A DNA stretch of 50,049 bases from Gnetum montanum. Taxonomy: Eukaryota; Streptophyta; Gnetopsida; Gnetales; Gnetaceae. The notes beneath the pieces are model-generated. The model did no database searches. It worked only from the letters and a program-made list of their open reading frames with translations, and was not told where the DNA came from. The stretch covers positions 9,046 through 59,094 of the forward strand of contig MNCI01027123.1 in assembly GCA_015680685.1 (NCBI GenBank), in the 5' to 3' direction. A program made the translations under genes and the position numbers. Below are positions 43,964 through 50,049 of the stretch, in pieces. Position 1 is the stretch's first letter. Each line of letters begins with the position of its first letter.

Positions 43964-44775
43964 AAATGAAGATTCTTCATTGTTTTCTTACTATTTTCAC
44001 TCAAAAACCCTCGCTTAAAATCACACAAACCCTTTTTTAATTATAAATTTGGGGATTTCAATCTTCATGCATTTGACATTTATGGTTCTTTTCATGATTA
44101 TGATGCATTTAATATTTAAGGTAGTAATATTTCATAGTACAATGATTTATTATAAAATATTAGTCCTTTATTCTTTATTTCTGTCCTTCTTGATGCATGT
44201 TTACAAGAGATTACATTTGATGAAAACTTAACTTATTTCTTCCATGGATTATGAAGGACAAGCTTTGCATCAAGTAGCTTTGGATGATAGGATTTTTTAT
44301 GCCTATTCCATTTAGACTTAGGAAATTAAGGCTTATTTTTAGGCCTTTGATTACAATTGTATTGTAACTTGATTTATCCAAGGATGTTAAAGATTTACGT
44401 CCTCTTATCTTCGTAGCCTCTTCTGATGTAATATTCCTTCTTCATGTAGTCTAGAATTTCATCCAATTTATCCTCCATTTGTAAGAGTATGTAGATGATA
44501 TAATCAATATGATGTTCAAGAAGTAGATGGTTTAGATTAGGGTTGCTCTAATCTAATGATGTCATAGAAGCTTCAAGCATTTTCTCTAATGCCATCTTCA
44601 AAAGTTTCATTTGCTCATGAACAGATGTCATATTCATTAACTTTTTTCCTTTCTATAACCTCAACTCTTATATCCTTTGATAATCTTCAATGTGTCAATA
44701 CTTGTTTTGTTTTACACTCCTCTTACATTCATTTCTAATTTTTGGCTATAACTTTGGTTTACCAATTTCCATATG
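43964..44775. other. AT-rich stretch, nothing recognised
   Basis: AT-rich DNA with short hydrophobic frames only (44049-44231). It may be leader of the minus-strand relic at 43963. It ends at the LTR of element E. Confidence 0.3.
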
Positions 44776-45581
44776 TGATAAGTGGCGAGGTACCCCCTAC
44801 ACTCAAACATATGAATACAAGCATTTCACACATGATCCAGTCGAACTCTGCAGACAGACTAGTTATGGTATTTAGATAGTTATCCTTAGGTTGTAGTTCG
44901 CTATCTTCCCATCTAGACTAGTATTAACTTGTCATGTATGGTTTAGTCCAGAGTGAGGTGTATGATGTGTTCTTATGCTAATGCTACTCCTAGGTGTAAT
45001 GGAAGGTAATATTAACTAAGCTAAGAGAGAAAGGGTGAGAGAGAATCTAAGCTAGCCTAAGTGTGATGAGTATTCCTTCCTCAATCATCTGTACACATCT
45101 TGGACCTTGTGCACGACTGCCACTGGGACTACCAAGTGCAGATCCTAAGTACGCTACTGGGTTACCAAGTAGTCACACTTAAATGCTCGTAATCAAGTCG
45201 TACTCATTTTGCATTTAACAGGAGTTTAGGGTGAAGATATATTAACTAAGAAAGTAGAAAATAACAATTAAATAAATAATTAAGCTAAGTGGATGCTACA
45301 ATGATGAAGTAATCTTGATCTTTATTTCCGAACATGTGCGTGTCCAAGTACGTCACACTCGAATAAGGATGTTGTACAATTACAATCACCACATTGCAGG
45401 CATACACTGGGAGAAAAGGGTTAAGAGAAGAACTACTTAAAACTTAACACTTAAACTAAGAGCTAAAAAGCTCTCTCAAAAAACTGGCTATCAAAATTGT
45501 CTACCTCTTATTTATAGATGAGGAGACTGGCTGCGATATCACATACGCGATATTGCGGTTAATTGAAATGAAGACTCATCA
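44776..45581 (-). repeat. 3' LTR of element E
   Basis: 806 bp, TGATAAGT..ACTCATCA. U3 has GCAATATCGCGTATGTGATATCG; TATAAATA on the minus strand is at 45509-45516. The PPT-like tract AGACGTGGGGGTA is at 45582-45594. Confidence 0.85.
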
Positions 45582-45774
45582 TACCCCCACGTCTGAATGA
45601 AAACTCGTCCTCGAGCTACAGTGAGAACAAGCTTCATTGATTACATAGTGGATAGGTATGGGATTATTGAATGGTGAGAATGGGTTTACACCGCAATGTG
45701 AAATCAAAAAAAATTGAGACACAACACAAGAAATGTGAAAGGAAATCCTACAGCTACAAAATTGGATGGAACTC

Positions 45775-46539
45775 ATGTAGTTCCTAGTGGTGGTGGCTCC
45801 TCCATGGGTGTCTTTCCATTTTCTTGCACTCCAGGTCTTGGGATTTAATGGCGTTGAAGTATGGCCTGGAGTTTCTCCTGGTGTAAAGCCTTGAGTGCCT
45901 TGGCGTGCGTGTAAGTTTGTTCTTGTGCCATAGAGGCATCCTAGTCAGCCTTCTCTTTTTCTTCTGCCACCCTTTTATTCTTTGTCAATAGTTTATTAAG
46001 TTGCTCGGTTCTGAGAGTGTCCAACTAGTTCTGAGCAACCTTTGGCCCTATATTTGGAAGATTTAATACTTCTGAAATGGCTTGGACAGAGAAATCAACA
46101 GTCACACCACAATTGTTAAACATGGTGCCTTTTTCTTTATTGTGCAAAAATTGGTATGTTTCCCCTAAGCACCAAGCACCACTTTCAGAGAGGATAGGCC
46201 ATAATGGGGACCCTTTGAGGTGATCCCTAACAACCTTCAGAGTAAATTCTGCAAAAGGTCCAAAGTTTAATTCCATGATCACTACAGTGAATATGGACCT
46301 TTCATAGATGGTCTGAACACAATCCTAGGCAACGTGAGATATCGTCCCTGTTCAGACACTGTAGCAGCTCCTCCTTCCACCTGCCTTGATTGTATAGTAG
46401 CAGGGTCTTCTTGGTGGATACTAAATAATTGTTCCTCTTGCTCTACATATTGTTCAGCAAGAACTTGTCCTTCACCTCTCCTAGGTTGTTTGATCACACC
46501 TTGAGTAGGGCCTTCCTGTTGTCTGCGTTTTGGGGCCAT
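45775..46539 (-). pseudogene. ORF3delta of element E, best-preserved N-terminal half
   Basis: 765 bp from the ATG (46537-46539), directly preceded by TGATTGCAG, to TGA (45775-45777). It starts M-A-P-K-R-R with further basic residues, then a Q/E-rich linker. After a frameshift near 46282, the globular half reads N-F-G-P-F-A-E-F..W-P-I-L..W-C-L-G-E-T-Y-Q-F-L-H-N then G-V-T-V-D-F-S-V-Q-A-I-S-E-V-L-N-L-P (46280-46050). The last motif resembles the V-x-F-S-x-x-x-I-N-x-x-L-x-L-P signature of plant transposon proteins. One stop (46025), then a short coiled coil (K-N-K-R-V-A-E-E-K-E-K-A) and the E-E-P-P-P-L-G-T-T tail. An in-frame ATG six bases upstream (46545) would need translation through the AG. 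Confidence 0.6.
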
Positions 46540-46842
46540 CTGCAATCACACGAGGCCAATCGTTAGTAATGTTGTTACCAAAGTTAGGTTATAACTTACT
46601 GCTTGCCTTAATAGATTTACTTTATTTCCATGTGATGTTAATTATTGAAAGAACATGTCGCTGAAAGATTATAATGTTGAGTCCTCTTTACTTAGGTGGT
46701 TTCTAGATTTAATTTTCTAGTATAGCTAAGGGGATGAAATTGTTTTTGACACATTTTATTCTTAATTTTACAACTAATTACCCTTAAATATTTTCTTCAG
46801 GAAATGATGAATTTCAAAAAATTTATATGCTATTCGGCATGT

Positions 46843-46860
46843 GCCCCTCCCCCACGACTA
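46843..46860 (-). promoter_or_regulatory. Second (internal) purine tract, element E
   Basis: Minus strand TAGTCGTGGGGGAGGGGC, as in D. Confidence 0.55.
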
Positions 46861-47032
46861 AGCTAAACACTCCGGGTTCAAGTAGGTTCAAACGAAATGA
46901 AAATTGGAGAACCAGTGAGCAAGATATAGGTATAAAAGTAAGGGTCTCACAATTGCAAGTTGTAGAGAAAAATTTGAAAAACTCCCCCGTGTGAATTGTG
47001 GAAAATGATGTTAAGTATGTGGGGGGCTCACA

Positions 47033-47085
47033 TATATATAGTTTGATGCGACGCAATATCGTAGCCTATCGATGTTTAGGCTCGA
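47033..47085 (-). promoter_or_regulatory. Internal U3-like promoter, element E
   Basis: TATATATA (47033-47040) preceded on the minus strand by CTACGATATTGCGTCGC and CATCGATAGG. Downstream the CACACGGGGGAGTTTT leader block is shared with D. Confidence 0.45.
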
Positions 47086-47276
47086 GGGAAAATACCAAAT
47101 TTTGAAGGTTTTTCTAAAATTTAAAGTGGAAATTAAGGACATGTGGCCACGTGTTAAAGGGTTCTAGGCTAATTTAGATAGTTTTGAAGGCATGAGTAAT
47201 TATATGTGGGTGAAATTGATCAATAAGGCCTCGGGTGGTAAGTGAGAAAAAGGCCATGTAATGGTTCATAGGAACG

Positions 47277-47990
47277 TTAAAATTCGAAGGGAGAGTAATA
47301 AAGGAAAGAATATCATGAATAATACNATATTGTGGAAAATATGCTGAGGGTAAGAAATGATGTGTGTGAGCTATGTCATGAGTGACAATTACAAAATATT
47401 ACACAAGTGGGTCCTCCCCAAAGTAGGTTTCAACCTATAATGCCCTTGTGTAACCATACTTAAAAGTATTTGTGGGCACTAGAAGGGTTGAATGTAATCC
47501 ACATTGATTCCACAAAATACACACATGTAAATATCACTAGAATGAGGTAGGAATGCTATACTACATGAGACAAAAGTAACAATTACATGACCAGTGAGAT
47601 GAGATAGGGTATAGAAGGGATCATAGAGATTGGGACANAAAATTCGAAGGGAGAGTAATAAAGGAAAGAATATCATGAATAATACATTGAGGGTAATAAA
47701 TGGCGTATGAGCTGTGTTATGAGTGAAAATTGCAAGAGATTACACAAGTGGGTCCTCCCCAAAGCAAGTTCCAACCTATAATGCCCTTGTGTAACCATAC
47801 TTAAAAGTGTCCATGGGCACTTGAAGGATTAAATGTAATCCACACTGGTTCCACAAAACACACACATGTAAATATCACTGGAATGAGGTGAGAATTCTAT
47901 ACTATATGAGGCACTAGCAACAATTACATGAACAACGAGATGAGACAGGGTATAGAAGGGATCGTAGAGATTGGGACATGGGGTAACTGA
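47277..47990 (-). repeat. ~360-bp duplicated block in the spacer of E, bounded by Ns
   Basis: The same 48-base stretch (starting AAAATTCGAAGGGAGAG) occurs at about 47278 and 47638, each followed by one copy of the conserved stem region (47399-47453 and 47740-47794). N at 47326 and N at 47638 border the first copy. A and D have a single copy. The copies differ at several positions, so this may be a misjoin of two loci or alleles, or a real duplication. Confidence 0.6.
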
Positions 47991-48714
47991 CCCAGGGCAC
48001 AATGAATCCTACGTGAAAAACATGATTAATGTGTCATTAACCCATTATTCCAAGATCAGGACCAAGTCCATTCCTCTGATCAGTGACACCGCATTATTTC
48101 ATCCCGTGATGAGCAACTATGAGGGTACCATAACAATAAGGCGTACGATCACTTGGCATTTTGTTCAAGGAAGGAGTGATTTTTGTTTTGTGGCACTTCC
48201 TTTTTTTTTCTTTTTTCTTTTTTTGCTGGATCCAGAGAAGCCGCCAACCTTCAGGCATGGGTGCATGTCTTTCTAGTGGGACCCCCTAGAATAGCATTGG
48301 ATTTTTGAGTGCCCTTTTGATTACTCTTACTACCATTTTTCGTTAGATCTACAAGGATCTTAGTACAACCACGTTGCATGATAACTCTCATAGACGTCAC
48401 CAAAGAGAATATGTAAGTCCTCTTGATGTCACACCCTAATCATTTCCTCTTGGTCCATCCTTCTTCATTGTAGGTACAATGAACACAAAATTAATTTTAA
48501 TTTTTAAAAATGTTAAGAATATCACTGTACCCTCGATCAGAACCTCTTATTTGTAGAATGGATGAGTGGGTGTAATGGGCTCACTGTCCACATAATTGAT
48601 CACTCGAGACTCANACTTACAAAAAGATAAAAAGACAAAAAGATGAAATAAGAAATTGAAAAATGAAAAATTGGAAAACAAAAATTGTAAAATTAAAGAA
48701 AATGAAGAATATTT

Positions 48715-50049
48715 TTTAATCTTGCTTGTTATTAAAATGGGGGATATCCCCCATAACTAAATGGTTGAGCATGGCATGGATTAATAAATGAAAAATGAGG
48801 ATCCTTGCATGTTGGAAACATTGAAACTCAGTCATACTTACCCCATTGGGGTTCACACACTTGATTATAGTAAGCATAGTGGGGCAATTTATGAGATGTA
48901 GTTTCCGAATAACGAGTTGACCCACTATGATAATTGGGACCGTTAGATGGTCTGCAAGGATCATGATGTCACCCTCCATGGTTGTATTCATTGGGCCGTA
49001 TGGTTGTTGGAGTGTTACTTGGTGGCCTTGATGAGGTAACATGAGGCGTTGGGTTCGATGAGAGGGATGCATCACAGTGTTGGGCTTGTGCTAAGTTGAA
49101 GGATGTAGTGGCCTTGAAATTGTGTTGTCCCTTCCTAGGATCATTCCTAAAGAAGGGACACCTTCGATGTTGTTAAGATCTCTCACTACTGTTGGTAATA
49201 GTAGCACAAGTAATGTTCGAGGGTTGTTGTTGTGGTGCAGACACCTTAAGAACAGTTGGTAGTGATGTAGAAGGAGGGAAAGGATGAGAATGTTGAAAAT
49301 TAGGAGAAGTGTAAGGTGCACAAGGCGGTGGTTGTGTTGAGGACATGGACTAATAGTATTGGGGAGAATGGTAATGCAGTGAGATAGAGTATGTTGGACT
49401 AGTTGGAGAAACAGGGTATTAGACTAGATAAGCATTTGGATTCAGATGATATGAAGGGTATCTCCAATTTAGGGGTGGCTTCCCCCACGACTGGGATTGT
49501 TGCCACTATGATCGAACACAGTATCTCTATATGAACTTAGGATGTAACGTGCTTCTCCAATGCTCATATAAATATAACAAGATTGGGCATTGGCCCTTGG
49601 GGTGATCGTACAAACAAATGTTGCATTCATACATGTGATTGGTAGTTGAGCTCTTATTTTCCTTATCCCTTCTTTTTGATTGTCTACTGATACTTTTTCT
49701 TGCTTCTCGGCTTGTCAAAACTCTATCTCCAATGATATCGATATATTCTCCACACTTTTTATGCATCCATTCCAACATCTTATTAATCTTTGCCTCGACT
49801 TCCTCTAATGATTGTGGAACTAGCAAAGATGGTTTTTCCTCCTTGAGATTGGTTGATTTCTCCTTTTTGTGATTATGGACCCTTGTTAAGTTGAGATTCT
49901 AGTCCCATTGATGTTTTTCAACACTCTCCCATCTAGCCATTTCTCCTTCTTCTTTTTCTACCCACTTAATAAGCTCTTGAAATTGATGGGTTTGTGGTTC
50001 ATATAGTTGACCTTGGACATACATCCCTAGGATCTCTCTTGTTTCATCA
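48715..50049 (-). pseudogene. gag: gag of element E, partial
   Basis: Homologous to gag D from its tail (48716) to the part upstream of the zinc knuckle. CX2CX3HX4C at 49587-49625, preceded by a K/R/E/S-rich segment (49680-49640) and a helical E-E-V-E-A-K-I-N-K-M-L-E-W-M part (49810-49750). The C-terminal region is P/S/Q-rich with frameshifts. The capsid domain and start lie at or beyond the window edge. Confidence 0.6.
48737..48754. other. 18-bp palindrome at the gag-spacer junction of E
   Basis: ATGGGGGATATCCCCCAT is a perfect palindrome. D has ATGGGGGGGTATCCCCCATA at 37651-37670. On the minus strand the context TAGTTATGGGGGAT resembles the PPT; A has AGTTGTGGGGGAGAT at the same junction (about 11388-11402). 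Confidence 0.55.

Larger units (their letters stand above)
44776..50049 (-). mobile_element. Athila-like element E, same type as D, cut by the window end
   Basis: Collinear with D from 3' LTR to gag; the 5' LTR would lie beyond 50049. It has ORF3delta, internal promoter, spacer and gag, and no pol. Three single Ns and a local duplication suggest imperfect assembly. Confidence 0.75.

Noticed and set aside
1-50049. tRNA or rRNA genes
   Set aside because: I saw no cloverleaf with a proper T-arm and no rRNA core sequence; the tRNA-like matches are primer-binding sites only.

Overview
This window looks like intergenic DNA from a seed plant with a very large, repeat-filled genome. A gymnosperm is my inference, from the low gene density, the decayed plant-type LTR retrotransposons and the strong CpG depletion. 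I find no intact host gene, tRNA, rRNA or CRISPR array. Nearly every recognisable protein segment is a fragment of a retroelement carrying stops or frameshifts. Four runs of ambiguity mark assembly joins: an N block at 24831-25021, another at 38834-38911, single Ns at 47326 and 47638, and one at 48614.

Layout. 1-175: a CpG-rich LTR-like tail. 176-3480: a decayed Ty3-type piece (gag, PBS, LTR on the minus strand) with an inverted LTR copy. 3930-4700: a LINE reverse-transcriptase relic. 5541-11825: minus-strand Athila-like element A (3' LTR, PPT, full-length ORF3, internal promoter, spacer, gag tail). 11826-15957: array of a ~0.87-kb promoter-bearing repeat in both orientations. 15958-20125: minus-strand Tat-like element (gag, leader with 28-bp repeats, PBS, 5' LTR) sitting in the gag start of Athila-like element B. 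20126-21312: element B gag start, PBS and 5' LTR. 21313-30692: plus-strand element C (pol, spacer interrupted by a solo Tat-like LTR at 24701-26008 with a perfect TSD, internal promoter, ORF3, PPT, 3' LTR). 32879-33981: another ORF3-like relic, cut by element D (33982-40401), a structurally complete LTR-gag-ORF3delta-LTR element without pol. 41890-43963: a coiled-coil ORF3-like relic. 44776-50049: element E, same structure as D, running off the window.

The Athila-like family (A-E) shares LTRs with TGATGAGT...ACTCATCA ends, a PBS resembling the tRNA-Asp complement, a TAGTCGTGGGGGTA-type PPT, and a third ORF where an env-like gene would lie. That ORF has a basic MAPK(R/G) start, a globular domain and a long coiled coil. 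In A, C, D and E the ORF3 leader carries the same module: motifs echoing LTR U3 (GATATC palindromes in A, D and E), a TATA box, a second purine tract (TAGTCGTGGGGGAGGG type), and TGATTG(C/T)A(G/A) directly before the ATG. C keeps pol; A lacks pol but keeps full ORF3; D and E lack pol and carry an internally deleted ORF3. This graded series and the repeated internal promoter module are the most interesting observations here.

All family assignments rest on reading motifs by eye; no database search or alignment program was run.
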